NCBI GenBank assembly: GCA_011947345.1
Contig: JAAVTG010000057.1
Coordinates: forward strand, 372,001-436,000
Direction: 5' to 3'
Length of the DNA: 64,000 bases
DNA from: Phytophthora quininea
Lineage: Eukaryota; Oomycota; Peronosporomycetes; Peronosporales; Peronosporaceae
The position numbers were made by a program, and so were the translations under genes. Numbering within the stretch: position 1 is the stretch's first letter; each line of letters begins with the position of its first letter. Shown piece by piece: positions 1 to 14,400 of the stretch. Under the pieces are notes generated by a model, which was not told the DNA's origin, searched no databases, and saw only the letters and a program-made list of their open reading frames with translations.

Positions 1-761
1 GAACTACAGGACAAGGAACGATACTACGAAGACAAAAGGCCGCGCTCGACAAAGAGAGTCGCAGCAGTCGATACCCTGACGAGCAGCCGATCCCAGAGGA
101 ATACTTCGAAGAGAAACGACCGCGCTCGCACTCGCGTTCGTCCCGGCACGGCGGAAGTCGTTCGCGTCGTCGCACTTACTCGAGCTCGTCGTCGCGATCA
201 CGCTCCAGGTCCTACTCTAGATCTCCCTCTCGTTCCCGGTCACCGAAGCCTCGCTCGTATCGCCACAGCAGCCGCGACTATGTGGACAAACGTGCCCACC
301 GCGAATATGCTGAGTACTCTGAAAGCCGTGAGTACCCTGACAAATACCATGAGAGCCAAAAGATCGTGGAAGCGAAGCGCGAACACTCGCGAAAGCCACG
401 TTCCCGTGCCCGCAGCAGCTCGAGGTCCGCGTCCAGTTCCCGTTCGCGTTCTGGGTCGCGTCGCCGCCGCCCGTCCGACTTGAGTCGCTCTCGATCGCGT
501 CATGCTTCGCACTCGACTTCCCGTCGCCGGTCGCACTCAAAGGACCACGACTATCATTATCGTTCTCCGTCCCCTGACCTCCACCACTCTCGCTCTCGGG
601 AGCAACCTCCGCAGTATCGCCGTTCTTCGTCGTACGACCGCCACCAATCCCACTCGCGGGACTACGCGCACGAAGAAGGCTCCTGGGGTGTCGACATCCG
701 CTTCAAACCAGCTCCTTCCGACAAACACCGCCGCAGCTCTCGATGGCAGCCGCGAGGATGA
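1..761 (+). CDS. Arginine/serine-rich (SR-type) protein, C-terminal part
   Basis: The frame open from position 3 to the stop at 759-761 encodes an Arg/Ser dipeptide-rich tail of the kind found in splicing-associated SR proteins. No RNA-recognition motif is visible because the gene begins upstream of the window. RS blocks alternate with Tyr/His/Asp-rich spacers and the protein ends in a non-RS tail (EEGSWGVDIRFKP...). The first 48 bases read better in frame 1: YYEDKRPRS there matches YFEEKRPRS at about 101-128 in the main frame, and the two DNA stretches are clearly similar. One extra A in the AAA run at 51-53 would join the two frames, so I treat them as one gene. A role in pre-mRNA splicing is inferred from composition only. 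Confidence 0.7.
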   Translation, partial: TTGQGTILRRQKAALDKESRSSRYPDEQPIPEEYFEEKRPRSHSRSSRHGGSRSRRRTYSSSSSRSRSRSYSRSPSRSRSPKPRSYRHSSRDYVDKRAHREYAEYSESREYPDKYHESQKIVEAKREHSRKPRSRARSSSRSASSSRSRSGSRRRRPSDLSRSRSRHASHSTSRRRSHSKDHDYHYRSPSPDLHHSRSREQPPQYRRSSSYDRHQSHSRDYAHEEGSWGVDIRFKPAPSDKHRRSSRWQPRG

Positions 762-1613
762 ATGGCATGAGGGAATTCGGGCCGTTACAGTAGCGTTGAG
801 ATGAGACTAATCAAAAATGATCACGCCTGATTTGTTCGCTTGGATACACTCAGAGTACTAACACTAGTAGTAATATATCGCGATACTTTTGACTATTTGA
901 TAGGTCTGCATTAGTATTATTATAAAATTTATTAATTCCTCAGTAATACTTTGGTCTGAGGCACCAAAACTGCCCGCAGCCATCGCCGAGACAAAAAAAA
1001 GAAAATACGGGAAGCGTTCGCAGTCGTTTACAAGAATATAAAAGCGCGGGTCAAGATCATAGATCCTGTAATGTTAGCAACAAAGACTTGTCAGGGGTTT
1101 GGCATGCAAGAACGTCTTCACGCGTTCTTGCCATGATTTAAAAACAAAAGCTAACTTGATTAATAAAATTCAAAAACAATTTTAATAGGTTACGTGATAA
1201 CTTATTGCCCCATACTCGTCTGTCCTCGAAGTGACGTCCGACTGCTTGGATTGTTGTTCTAATTCCTGGTTAAGATTTCGCTTTGCACAACTCAACTAGT
1301 AGGAGGGGTTCCAAAAGAGACGCGTATTCGTTGCCTATTCACATTCTATTAGTAATTGGTCGCCTTTGACGGCCTCAACCACTAGGGATTTGCATTGTGC
1401 GAGGCCCTGGGCACGTAGGTCACCTCCCTGCTCGGCCTCATGTTTTGGACTTACAAAGTATTATGAGAGTAGTAAATGTAATAGAAAATTACGTAGATAT
1501 TAGTGATGTTAATACAGATACTTAAAACAGATCTGCTCGTATTAGGATTAATATTTTGCCGATTCAAACCGTTTTTGGCGCGAAAGTCGCTCCTCGAACA
1601 AATCATCCAGCAA
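762..1613. other. Intergenic, AT-rich, no gene recognised
   Basis: This stretch separates the SR-type gene from the TPX2-like gene. It is AT-rich with no convincing reading frame on either strand. A TATA-like box (TATAAAAG) lies at 1037-1044 but is far from the next start codon. Part of 1300-1440 is more GC-rich and could be old transposon debris, but I could not identify any element protein. Confidence 0.5.
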
Positions 1614-2409
1614 ATGCCCCGCTTGGACCCGCTGTTTGAGTTCGACGCGCCGCAGACGTTCGTGGACTTGACGGCGACGTCCTCCCCGTTCCCCGCAGGC
1701 GCACACGACCCGTGGTTCGATCAGGTGCATCCGCAGCACAGCAAGTCAAGTGCAGACCTGGCGAGGGAGTTGGCAGAGACAGTCAAGAGACTGGAGCAAA
1801 AGGACAAGCACAAACAACAGAGACAGAGTCTGGGCAAGGAGAACCGCCGTCCTAGTGGCGGATGGAGAGATATTATTAAGGCCAGGAACAAAGAGCTCCA
1901 GGACCAGCGCAGGAAGAAGTTCCCGAGCCTCAAAGAGAGCAGGGAACTCCATGAACCTTTTCAGCATAAGCGGAAGAGCGAGGAGCCTCAGCAGCCTCCC
2001 AGGACTCACAAGAGAGTCAAGTTGAGTGGTAGAATCCCCTGAAAGAGAGAGCCGATGCAGGCAACAGACAGGAAGAAGTGAGGATGACGAAGGTGGAAGT
2101 GAAAGTGGTCAAGCCCAAAAGATCCAAGGACATGAAGAACTTGCACGAATTGATGGCAAAGCACAACAAAAGTTCAAGGCGGTGCACACATACGAGCCGC
2201 CACAGCACTCAGTGAGGGAGGTAAAGCAGGTAAGGAATTGGGGAGCTTAATCAAGCTAGAAAGACGGCGAGATTAACCCTTGTTGCTTGCTGTAGTGGGA
2301 ACGAGAGACCAAGAAATCCTACTATGCCTTGTCCGCGGATGAACGTGTGCAAGCCAACGAGGAGATTCGGATCTGGAAGCAGACGCGAGCGCACGCTAGA
2401 AGCCATTGA
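1614..2409 (+). CDS. TPX2-like spindle assembly protein
   Basis: The N-terminus carries FEFDAPQTFVDL followed by DPWFDQ, which resembles the TPX2 start region (Tyr/Phe-x-x-Asp-Ala-Pro, then Asp-x-Trp-Phe) that binds Aurora A in animals. The rest is basic and Lys/Arg-rich and ends in a conserved-looking block containing HSVREVKQWERETK. I chose the ATG at 1614 because the conserved block starts directly after it; the frame is open further up but without similarity. A 66-nt GT-AG intron lies at 2230-2295. Two frame breaks, near 2032-2034 (AA run) and 2163-2166 (AAAA run), are each repaired by one added A. The gene ends 37 bases from the convergent dynein stop. The TPX2 assignment rests on the short N-terminal match, so it is moderate. 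Confidence 0.5.
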
Positions 2410-2446
2410 AGCTTCTTCAAAATATATCTATTTGATACCATCCTCG

Positions 2447-5400
2447 TTACGTGTCGAGCATACAGCATGCGCAGCCGCGACGAATCCAGTGATCAGGGCT
2501 CTTGTCCGTAGGGACGTCGAGCGCAACGACAAAGTTGGTGGAGTGGCCAGTGGTGGACAATGTGCCTGCGCGAATGGAAGTCTTGTAGAGCGGACATTCG
2601 TACACGTCTGTAGGCTTGTACTCCTCTCGCCGCATGGGCTTCAGCCAGATGACAGGCATGCGATCGAACAGCTCGTTAGGGATTGACTCGGCCATCATGC
2701 GCGTTTGGCGATCGTATCGCGCACCCTCCATGAACAGACCGAAGATGTAGACGCCGAAGGGTGGCGGCGCACGGTACTTCTCCTTGTCATGGGCCATGAT
2801 CTCGCAAGAGACCACAAGCGCGTCGATTGCGATTTGCTTGTCCCGTGAGAAAGACTGTTTGACTGCCGTCATAAACCCCTGAGGAAAGAAGAAACCTGAC
2901 AACCAAAACGCTAAAGGGGACCGCTGACGAGCCATTCGTTGGTGAGTTGTATCCTCATAAAGAAGTCCTCAATCCACGAAGCTAGCGGCTTTAAACACGG
3001 ATAACCAGCGTTCTCCCACTCACTGGGAATTTGCTGGATCAAGAAGCCATTGTACATCTTTTCAAGAGGACCAGACATGACAACGAGCCCCTTAATCGCA
3101 CGCTTCAGCATCTCGAGCGTCGTCTTCATTACCTGTATCAAGACGTTGAAGCGGATCATCTCCTGCGATAGGAACACACCAAGGGAATTGCGACTGCCAC
3201 CAGCCGCTGCTTGGAATGTCGATGGGTGAGCTTTGTTCTCCATGAAGGCGTCAGGCATGCGCTCCTGAATTGCTACCACCATTTCCATCACGATACTGTC
3301 GTTGCTTTGTGCAGCGCCACCCCCACCGCTATCGCCACCACCTCCGACCATTTTTAATATTGTACCTAGCAATTGTCCTGTTTCCTTTTGTTGGAAAGTA
3401 ATGTCGGCGTTCGCATGCAACCCAAAGATGTCGGGGGCATCGGCAGTTGGTAAAGCACTAACATACTCTCGAACATTGACTAAAGTACCTTCCGGAGGCG
3501 CAAAATACATCCCTGACGCAGTGAATCGGTACGAATCGTCCATGACTTCTTTGCAGAAGAGCTTTCGCATGATGCTCGAGTTCGTGCGTTTATCCCAACG
3601 GTCGGTGATGCGGCCGCCGTATGAAATGTCGGCGACCATGACATTAAGAGTGAGATAAGGCACCTCGGCTTGCTCTTCCAGATAAAGACGCACCTGCTGC
3701 ATACCTGTTTTCAGATCGCTGTTCATCCATTCGTAAGGGATATTCCACCCAACAGCACCGAACTTACGGCGCTCCAGACACACAGCATTATAGAAAGCAA
3801 GAGCGAACAGCAACTTCTTAAACTCTCGAGGCTTTGTGCAGCCTTCGTAATCAGCCTCTTTCATATCGAGGAAGGTACGCCCAAGGTTTGCCTTAATTCC
3901 TTTTGGAGGCTCGTTGGTGATTTTAATCCCGTTCTGCAGAATTGGCACGGGAAACCGCGAGCTTGGCATACTTGTGAGCCATAGTCGGAACTCGTCGTGC
4001 ATCTCTTCACTCGCAGATTGCTCCAAGATCTGTTCAAGCCGTCCGAGCCAAGAGACAGCAAGGTGACAATTTTGCAAACACACCCAGTCTCCCGTTTGTT
4101 TAGCTTGTTTCATCAGGGCTTCAGCGATAGGGCCTTGACCTTGGCCCAGCGAAATAATCTTTAGCCCTGAACCTTCCTTACCTTCCTGTTTAGCAAGTTC
4201 CAAGAGATAGTCGTTGATATCTGCACCTGGTGATAGCACAAAGATCAGTGGCGTCTCTGGTTTTGAGTCTCGGTAACATCCACTCAAGTCGAACGGAGGC
4301 GACTCAGTGAAAAACTTTCCTAATTCACGCCCAACGAACTCGCGAGTGCCAAAAACGAGCATTTCTTCACGGAACACTCGCAAAATTAACAATTTCTGGA
4401 AGTTGGTGAGCGTAGATTCCCAGGGCTGCGGCAAGGACTCGGCATGCGGTAAATCGGACAACACCATCGCTCGCTTCCATTCACCGGCGTGTTTCCCCAC
4501 CGATGTTGTAAGATCGGCAAACGCCGGGGAAATATCTTTCATACCTACAACGGTTTTCCACACACGGTCTGAGAGCCACGATGGTCGTGGTAAGCCGCAG
4601 GCCTCAACTTGTGCAGCCTGAGTCGCTGAACTCCTTTTGTCGCCAACTAAATAGAAGCTCCATTCGGCTGGAGAGATGGAACCACGCTGCAAGAGAATAC
4701 TTGACGCGATCATAAACGCGTAGACGATCTTGTCTTTCTCAAACAACCCGCGACAAACGTTCACAAACATCGAGACAGTGATGTCCTGCATAAGAATTTC
4801 TAGCCGTTCTTCTAGTACTTCCGACTTTGTCGAATTTTGAAGCCGCATAACAAATAGTTTTTGGTAGAACTGGAGTGAATACTGATACATGGGGTCTACA
4901 AGCGCAAGATTGGCAATCGCGAAGTAGATGATCGACCCTCGGACAGCTACGCAGCGATACCCTTCGCGCGTTTGATCGATCTCCATCGATGTGGTTTCTG
5001 CCTCCGCCATACGGGTTTTGATAGCCGAGGAGGTGACTTTACTATGCGCTAACGTGTCGATCAGTTCCTCGTCATCCAAAATATTACCTTGGGAGTTTTC
5101 CAGCATGTACAGAATCTTGTCTTCAATCTCTTTGAGCTGTTTTTGTCAGCTGCAATGTTTACAGTCAACTCATTCTTCTTCTGCTCCAGATCGGGACGCT
5201 CGTTACGCACGACATCCACCAGCAATTGGTCCTCTAACCCCGTAAGCGTGACTGTGAAATTGATGATGGTCACCTTAATACAGATTTCAGGCATATAGTG
5301 CGGGTTTGCCAGCTTTGTAGTGATGTAGAAACGGAAGTTGTCGCTGTACGGGACGTCGCTGTCACCGAGATGCAGGAGGTTCTGTCCACCGCGCTTAAAA

Positions 5401-8400
5401 ACCTGTTTGAGCAACACAGGCTCCAGGGATGGATCGAGATCTTCTTCTACATTCTCTAGCATGACTGGCGAGCCATACCGAATGGCATTTTCCAACGTTC
5501 GAAGGAAATCCTTCTGCGATAACTTAATAAGTTGAAGTGCTCCTGATGCTTTGTACATATTCTTAATCCATTTGTTCGCTTGTCCTTGCGGATCGATCAT
5601 GAGTGGCCAGCGTCGCCCCATTGTAGTGAACAGACCATTCTCTATCGAGAATGTGTCGGCAGGCAGCCCCATAATGTTCCATTCACGCACGACAACAGGA
5701 TCTGCAAGGACACGTTGGAAGGAGAAGTGACCGTCAACCGGCAAGTTACACGCATTACAAAATGAAACCCACTTGGCTTGGAGTTCATGGCGATATTCAG
5801 AGGTGAATGGACCGAGATATGCAATGCATCCCGCCGACAAAATCATATCACCAACAAGGTTGATCATGTCTTTCGCCAGATTTTCGGCGCTTTCTTTCCA
5901 GCGGCCTTGTTCTTCGCCCAGCGAATCGATCAGTCGCTCAGCGCGTACAAGTTGATCCTGCGTTTTTGTGACTGTTTCTCTAGATCTACTTTCTTTTGTT
6001 GGGCCTCTTCTAGCGTGCGTTTCAGATCGGCCACCTTCTTCAACACTGCGTTTAAGCCGCTCTGCTTAACGTCAAGCAGTTTTTGTTCTTCCTCAAGTCG
6101 CTGCTCAGCAACTCGAAGGTTTTCCTTCTTTGGTGCAATGTTCTTTGCCACGGTATCGTAAGTGTACATGGCTCGTACCCACATACAAAGCGATGTAGCT
6201 GCAGTGGAGATGCTACTGAGCGTCTCTGGCGTGAATTCTTCATCAGAAATGAACTTGCAGCTGCCGGATGGTCTTTGGTGGGATGTTGTCCTTGTCGAAC
6301 TCCTTCAGCTTGTCGAGGAACTTCATGTCGTTGAGTAGTTTCTTGGCCTCATTCCATTCCTGCTTTGACCCAAACAAAAGACAGACAGCATTCATTGTGA
6401 CTCCAACAAGCCGTGGTGGATTTGTGAAAGTCTTGAGCACGGTGATGTCGTCTTTCTTGAGCTGCGATAACGCCTTAATCGATGCGTAGTATGCAGGCAT
6501 TGCTTCATCTAGATCCTTTTGGCAGTCGTCCTTGATTACCTTTACTTCTTCGGCGATTTTATTGGCAGCTTCAACATCAGCTTGGATAAGCTGCTGTTGC
6601 TTATCGGCTTCTGCTTGATCCTTTGCCACTTGTTCAAGTAATACTGATGTATCGTGCTGGGCTTTCACTAATACCGGCTGCAACTCCGTCAGCGAACTTT
6701 TCAGGTTGCCTACGACCTCCTCTGTCTCTGTGAGTTTCTTTAGGCCACCGCGATAGCGAGACTCTTTGCTCGCACTAGCTGGCGATGCGTTCGTAGCATG
6801 TCCACGTACAATCTAATTAGCTCTAAGTAACTTGTCGGCGTAGTGTAATTGCGCCGTTTAAGCTTGAGTAGAATTGCACTGTAGCCTCTTCGACACTGCG
6901 GTGGATCGTCACCGCCATGCGACACAACGTGTCTACATGCGCTTCGATCCCAAGTTCCTCGGCGTTTGTAGCGAAGAATCGATGGGCCACTGAGTTAAGT
7001 GCATCTTCTGGCCACGCGTTAAACCAGTCAATAGTACAGCAATTTACAAGTGACGGGAACATGCGGCAGCGGTTCCGGAAACCAGCACCGATCGGGGAGA
7101 AAGCCAACACCACGTGGAGGTTCTCGCGCACAAGCGTCACATAGTACTGTAAAATATCTTCCCGTGTGACCTTACCAACTTGTTGGGCCAGCGGTCGAAC
7201 AAGCCCAACGATTTTCTCCACTTCATCACTGGCATAAAGATTAGGAACTTCGCCTGTGTTGAGAATGTTGTTGATGTCTTCAAGGAAAGATTCCTGGACG
7301 ATTTGGGCGTCAGAAAATAAGAAAACAACGGGCTGGTTCTGTGCACCTGCAGTCATGAGGATCTTCTTGAGGTCTTCATGAAATTCATTGGCTCCGTATC
7401 CACGCGTAATTTCAATAGAAAAGCACTTGTAATCGGCCATGAAGGATGCAAGCCGCGTAAGACTTTGTCGACCTGAGCCGCCCACACCAACGAGCAGAGC
7501 ATTACCACGGGGCTGGCGTAAGACACGACAGATTCTAGAGATGTGGTGCATGGCGTCGTTGAAGAATACCAAGTGCATTTGGCTAGGGAACGTGATGTTG
7601 TACTCCTCGAGATACTCCGACAAAAGTGAATTCAGCTGCCCCAGATCTTCTACAGGGCGGTACGTACGATTTTCACGCGTCAAGTAGTCGCCATACACAA
7701 GATTTTCAAATCGTTCGGGTGGCCAAGTTACACGAAGTTTCTCTTCGAGTAATTGCGAGCAGGCGACGTTAAACCACGCGCGATCTTCTGCATCCACCAG
7801 TCGATCACGGAATACGCGTGCTTCCTCATGCAACCACAGTGTGAGTAAGCCATCTTCATTGGGAACATTTTCTTTTTAACCATCAGGACACCCTGGAAAA
7901 CTTTGGATAGATCGCGGAGATTGAACGTGTAGTGTGATTTGGACGGCGTTGGCAGCATTTCGAGTTCGACTCGTCGGTAAAGCTGCACAGATGCACTCAC
8001 TATTGGCACTGCCATTTGTGCGATGGCTGGAAGTTCGGCACCAAGGAAACCACCCAGGATGGACGAGAAAATCCGCTGCATAACGTCGTCGGAGAGATTC
8101 GGAATCCACACCATGTGGAAGTGCCTCATCAGACGCGGTGTCACCTCGCTTCGTCCACCACCGGGCGGTGCGCAGGCGGCAGCAAAAACAACGTCCTTGA
8201 CATTCTTAAAGAACATTTTAGATGTATCATAGAAGCCTCCTTGGTCAATAACCTGGCGCAACAGCTCGTTAGAGGCTGCGCGCCGTAGATTTCGAGGGCT
8301 GGCATATTCAAGTCATCCACAAAGAAGAGCATGCGCTTACCCACTGGCGGACCCAATAAATTCTTCCTCCTCTTATCCAGCTTGAGCTCAAACATCTCGT

Positions 8401-11400
8401 TAAGATTTCGCGGCTTAGTTTGCGCCGAGTAGCTCATGGTTGTTGCAATGCAAATGTCAGTCTTGGCCATATCATCCAAAAATGACTGAACAATGGCCGA
8501 CTTCCCAACACCAGTTTCACCACTATAGAGCACGTGATGATCTGCAAGCATTAGCTTTTCCAGCAGGTATCGGAACCGGGTCGTGTCTTGAGTAGGCACA
8601 ACCATCGTGAAGTATGACGCACCAGGAACAAACGTGAATGTTGGTGTTTTGTCTACCCACGACGCCCACTGCCCGGTACTATCGTCAACAACGACCTCGT
8701 ACACATTGGTTACAGGGGCTCCATCGCCGCTACTATCGAGTAAAGAACGGAATTGGCCCATACAGAAATCATTGAACTTTGGCCGCGATGCGTCATCGAT
8801 ATTTGCTCCAACAGACCACGTGACGGCGAACACGAAATACATCCGCAGAAGTGCAGTCAAGTTACCAGGATTTGAACCTTGTATGGTGCCGTTTGTCAAG
8901 CATGATGCGAGAAGATTTAGACAGCCTTGCATCAAGTTCGCGTTGTTGCTTGGAACTTTTTCACGACAGTTTTCCCGCACGAAGGTAATTGCCACTGGAA
9001 CATGTGTCTCTATCAGCGCAAGTAGCATATCACAAAGTTCCGGGAACATCGGCAAAATGGGTTCCAGTGTCGTGATCTTCCAAGTTCGCGCTAATGAAGT
9101 AAGACCCACGTGCACTTGCTCCATGTAAACCATACCACAGCGGCTGACAGTGGCAGGTGAGGCCACCCGTAGGTCTTGCACCTCAAACATCATATGCAAC
9201 GTGTGCGGCAACTTGATACGCTCACTATTCGATAAGCACAACGTCTTGTTGTCGTCCAGCACGGTGTTCATGTTTTCGATCCAAACCGCGTCCACTGGGC
9301 CGTCGAAGATCACCCAATTACGATTATCCGACTCAGCAGCTTCTTGAACACATTGCCGTACAAGTTTAGGCACTAGACCATCCGTCCATTCGTTTGTAAG
9401 GAGGTTGAACTCGCCGTATAGCTGCCCTGCAGAGATGGATTTGGGGTTCAGAATAAGACGCTGAACTTCCTTATAAAACCCGTCGCGGTCAACGACTCCG
9501 TCCTGGAAAAGTTGCGTGAGCGCTCGAGATAATACGTAGGCGTTGGTACTTTTCCCACTTCCAGCCTCACCTACAAGCATCATTCCGTGACGAACAAGCT
9601 GTGTTTCATGCACTTGAATGGCTTTGGTAATGAAGGATGGCACCTGCTGCAGATGCAATAAATCCAATTGCTGCTCAATCGCTTTTTGGAGTAGCCCATA
9701 ATCGACAAAGGGAACGACGACACCAGGAAACAGGTCTGCAATAATGCCTCGGAAAAGCGGAAGATCCTGCTCTAGGAACTTTGGTACGTTACTGTCGCGC
9801 ATAGCGCGGATCAGTAGCAGATCTTCATGCATTTCGGGTTCTTTCCGCTTTAATTGACCTGCTGCAACCAGCACAGACTTTACGGCGCGCATACCGAAAT
9901 CGTAGTGGTCTTGTTTGGACAGCTGCTCGCTCGAAAGCGAGTACAATTGCGTCATTTTATGCGAAAGAGGAAGAGCGTTCGCAAAGCCTTCAGAGAACAG
10001 GACAATCTCAGCGATAAGCCGGTAATCTGGCACCATCATCGCCACAGGGCGAAATAGCGCCTTCAAATTATCTGGCAGCTCCGTTCGTCCGGCATAGCCT
10101 GGATTCATGGTAATAAACACCCCAAAACCCGTATTCAGCCTGATCAGATTGCCCTCGAATTCGAATTCTTCTGCGTCTGCAATAATCGCCTGCTGGATGC
10201 ACAAAACTTGCTGGGCAATGACCGACAACACCTCGATATCGATACGATTAAACTCGTCAAAGCATGCCCAAGCACCAGCCTGTGCAAGACCAGAGAAAAA
10301 TCTACCCATAATCTTGTAATCTAGTCCATCTGAGCAATTGAACACAACGCATTGTACCGCAAGCGCTTTTGCGAGATCCTTGGTTGTTTCAGTTTTGCCT
10401 GTACCAGCTGGGCCTGCAGGGGCTCCTCCCAGACGAAGATGCAGCGCGCCAGTCAGCGTCATGTAGCAAATATCAGTCAAAGGCGTGATCACAAGTCTAG
10501 GCGAATTCCCCAGGTACTCGTAGCCGTAGATGAAACGTGTGTTGGTCTGTCGAGCTACAAAATTCTTCACATCATCCTCCCAGTAGTATCGTAGCTGACG
10601 CGTCCACTCAAAGTCACTCAAGGAGGAGATTTTACTATCAGCAAGGGACCGCACTACATCACGAGCATGCACATCAATAGTAATAATAGCCCCCATTAGA
10701 ATGCGCTGCAGCTTGGTCAGCGATCCACGAACTAGCTGTACCATGCCGTCAATCTGCTTTAAACTAAATTGCAGAAATCCACCGACGGCTTGGGGATCGC
10801 TCCCGCTTTCAACCTGCGCGATAGCCTCGGTAACATTACGGGTCCAAAACACCTGATCGACAAGGATGATCATCTGCGCTGAATACCCAAACAACCAGTC
10901 TTTTCGGTCGATGGCATCTTCGATCGGGTAGTTCATTAGCGCTTTCACACCGTCCTCGTAGAGACTTGCTCGCATGGCTTTCTCCACCTCTGTAAGCCAA
11001 GATTCCACCGGTCCCCGAGCTATCACGTTGTTAGGGAACACGACGAGTTCGCCTTCACCACTAACCATAGCGTTAACCACGTTGCCAGCTGAGCCAGGCG
11101 AGTCATCAAAACGAACGCTTTTCATAGCGTCAAAGCATTTACCTAAATGCGGTTGCACAGCACGAGGGTCACGTGTCTGAGAAAGAATTTCGAGCAGTTC
11201 ATCGTTAGACAGGAAGTAAAAGCGGGGAACGCCATGCGCTTCGTCTCGAGATAGTCTTCTAGGGACTTTTGAATTTCTTCGAGTAGCCTGTTCGACATGC
11301 GGAATTGATCTAACAAATCGGATCCGCCTTCCACGGAATGGATGACGCTCGGGTCATTCTTCGTTCGTATCATAGTCGATTTCCAGTTCTTGTCGACCAA

Positions 11401-14400
11401 TGCAAACTTCTGTGCTTCTACCGGCAGCTGCTTTTGAATGTCTTCGGCGCAGAAAATCGTTTCTAAGTACATCCAACTGCGCTGACAAGCAATCCACTCG
11501 TCTAATGTGTCTGATAGCAGCGACAAACGCTTGCTCCAACGTTCTACTTCGTCTTTTACTCCCATGATAAAGCGTGAACCCATCATCGTTTGAAGACCCA
11601 CTTGATTGTCTTCAAGCAGCATCAAAATGTCTTCGAGACTGCCAAGGATGAAGACGTCGTTTTGCTCGCGATGGCTTACGCAAGTGAACTCCATTTGATC
11701 CCATCCGTGCTTAATCTTCATGAGTGAGGCTTCGATTTGAGCTTCCCCTGAGGCTGCCGCGGACATTTCTCCCACAAGGTCTTTCATGTCGAGCACGTCA
11801 TATGCCACCAGGTTTTCAAGGGTGAACAAGATACCAGGGTACCAGGGCTGTCGTAATGCCTTAAATATTTTCTCCCAGTGACGATCTTTCATAGCTGGAT
11901 TGCCCAATTCAACTACAGTAGGCATTTTCAACTTGAATTCGGCAGTCCGGTCCTTTAGCACAGCGGTGACATCGTTACTCAGCTTCTTGTGCAGAGCGTA
12001 TGCGTCTTTAAATGCTACTGCCACATCTTTCGACAACTCCTCAGCGTTTACCTCCACAAAAGGGCTTGTCATGGCATTAGTGTAGAGCTCGTTCCATTTC
12101 TCCACCGCTACCCAAAGAGACTCTACAGTACCGAAATACTCCTGTGTAGCTTGAAGATTCAAGTACTTGAATGACGTTAGGTTGAACAGCGTTTGGTACT
12201 CTGTGTACTGCTTCGAGAGTTCATCCAACTGGGTAAGTCGTTGCTTGACGCTTTCTAGCTCTGTCTTTACAAGTGACGGATCATCAAAGTGAGTAGCGTC
12301 GATGAATAGCCCCACTTGAAGCTGGCTATGTAATTGCAGCACTTGTTCATCAAGCCGCTGGATATTCGCATCTAATTGTTGTGTCATCTCACCCAAACGA
12401 CTTGTTACGAAAGCATCGACAGCTTCGGTTTCTTCTTTGTAACTTTCCTGCACACTACGGAGGTCATCCAGTTGCACCATATCTTCCGATGATATGCGAA
12501 CACCATACGTCCCCAGAAGTCGATACAATTCGTCCACGACGTTTGTGTTTTTAGCAAGGGCCTTTTGCTTCGACTTCAGCGTCTGCACGCGTTCCACATG
12601 TCCAGCAAACTCTTTTAGATGTTGGGGCGCTGCAACAATGACTGTATGCGTTGTTTGTACTCTCCAAGTTGAGTTTTACACCGTGCTCGAGCCAGATCCT
12701 TCACCAAGCCTTTCATTGCGTCAAGTTTCGCTGTAGTCATTGGAATCAACGTCTGTTTCAGTTTCCTGCTTTCCACATGCAAAATGCCAATAGTCTGACC
12801 AGCACGCATTTTCTCTAGCTCCTTCTCCCAGGTGCTTATTTGCAGCATATCCGCCTTCAGCGTCGTAACTGTATGTGCGCGCTGTGAGTACTCCTCTAGG
12901 TCCCAGACCTTATCGTATTCGTAGATTGGTCGAACGTTATCAAAGATCTTTACGTATTCTGTTGCTTCGCCGTAGTCGCTCACGATTTTAGCCACAAGGT
13001 CTTTGCGAATCTGAGCAAAGGCGACGCTGCTAGTAATAGTCGAGCCGACGTGAGGAGCGTCAGCAACAGCATTGCCTACGTAAGGCGCGAATGGCCGCAG
13101 ATACAGGACACGGGAGACCGAGTTCACCGTACTCACGATGTCATCTGTCATCGACACAACGATGTGCTGGATCTGTTCACTAGTCGGAGAGAAAATCGTC
13201 GACTGCTCTCCGAAGAAAATGGTGGTCTCGAAGAGACCAGTTTTGCGTGGGACCTTGTTTAGTTCATGCAGGAAGTTATCACAGCTTTGAACGGCCAATA
13301 TCACTAGACTTTCCACAGCGATACAGTCAATGAGTCGGATGAAATCTGCAATCATGCCTGCTTCCTCTGCGGCTCGTCGAAATAGTCTACGCCGCTGCTG
13401 CTGCTCAGCCTTAACCGCCACGATTGATTTCGTTTTCTCCTGACTGGTTCCCATTGCCCCCAAAGCCATATCCGAAAGGAAATCCTCTTGTGCGTTAGAC
13501 GTTTTTGTAAGGTTTTTCACATCCGAGCACACACGCTGGATGATCGATTGGAGCTTCTCGATGCAAAGCTCAAATTGCTTGGATCCCTCAGCGCGTTTTG
13601 TGCCTTGGTACTCTACGAAGGCCGAGCTTTCGTACGTCTTCTGTGCACGCAAGTCTAGGAGCACGACGCCCATCAACTGGGTGCTCATTACCTTTTGACT
13701 TGCAGGAGCGGAACGCAGAAACTCTCTTTGGCCAGAAAGAGCTTTGCGCTCAGCCGTTTGCGTTGGCGGCAGTACAGCTTATAGCGAACATTGGCGCACC
13801 AGAGAGAAAACGCCTTATTCACCAAATAATGCTTGAAAAACCGTAGCGAGGTGAGCACATTAAACATTGTCGACTGACGCATCCATTCTGCCAGAGCGAT
13901 GAATTCCGAAGGACTGCCGGCGCACACATGCACCAATCCACTAGATGACATGGTGAAGTGTTCATGAGGAGTCACGTCGTCTTGCGCTACCACGACGAGA
14001 TCGTACGGTCGGAAAGCTAAACCAGAATTGGCGCGGTTCAAGTGGACGAACTTGATTTCGCTGTCAGACCCGTTGCGAGCAAAAAGGCGATAGTGTCTTC
14101 ACCAGTCTTGAGGAACGACATTGCCATCGCTGCTGCTGCCTCTGCGTCTGCATCAGCCACAATCACATTCGATGCGCCAGTTGCCGGGTCATGGTGGCTC
14201 ATAAACACTGAAGGTTGGCGTTCTTGTTTCTCTTCTTCATCCGCAGCTTCCCTGTCGCCAAAAGACTCGGCAAGCGTTGTGCGGAGAAAGCGACGCGGTG
14301 ATTGTTCTCGCTTGGCTCGTCCAGCGTCCCCTCCCATGTTGGTGTCGGGATCGCATCGCCTATAGCTTTATGATTCGGTGAGGTCACATGCGCCTGTTGT

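Noticed and set aside
1150..1480. Possible retrotransposon fragment
   Set aside because: No element protein or terminal repeat could be identified by eye.
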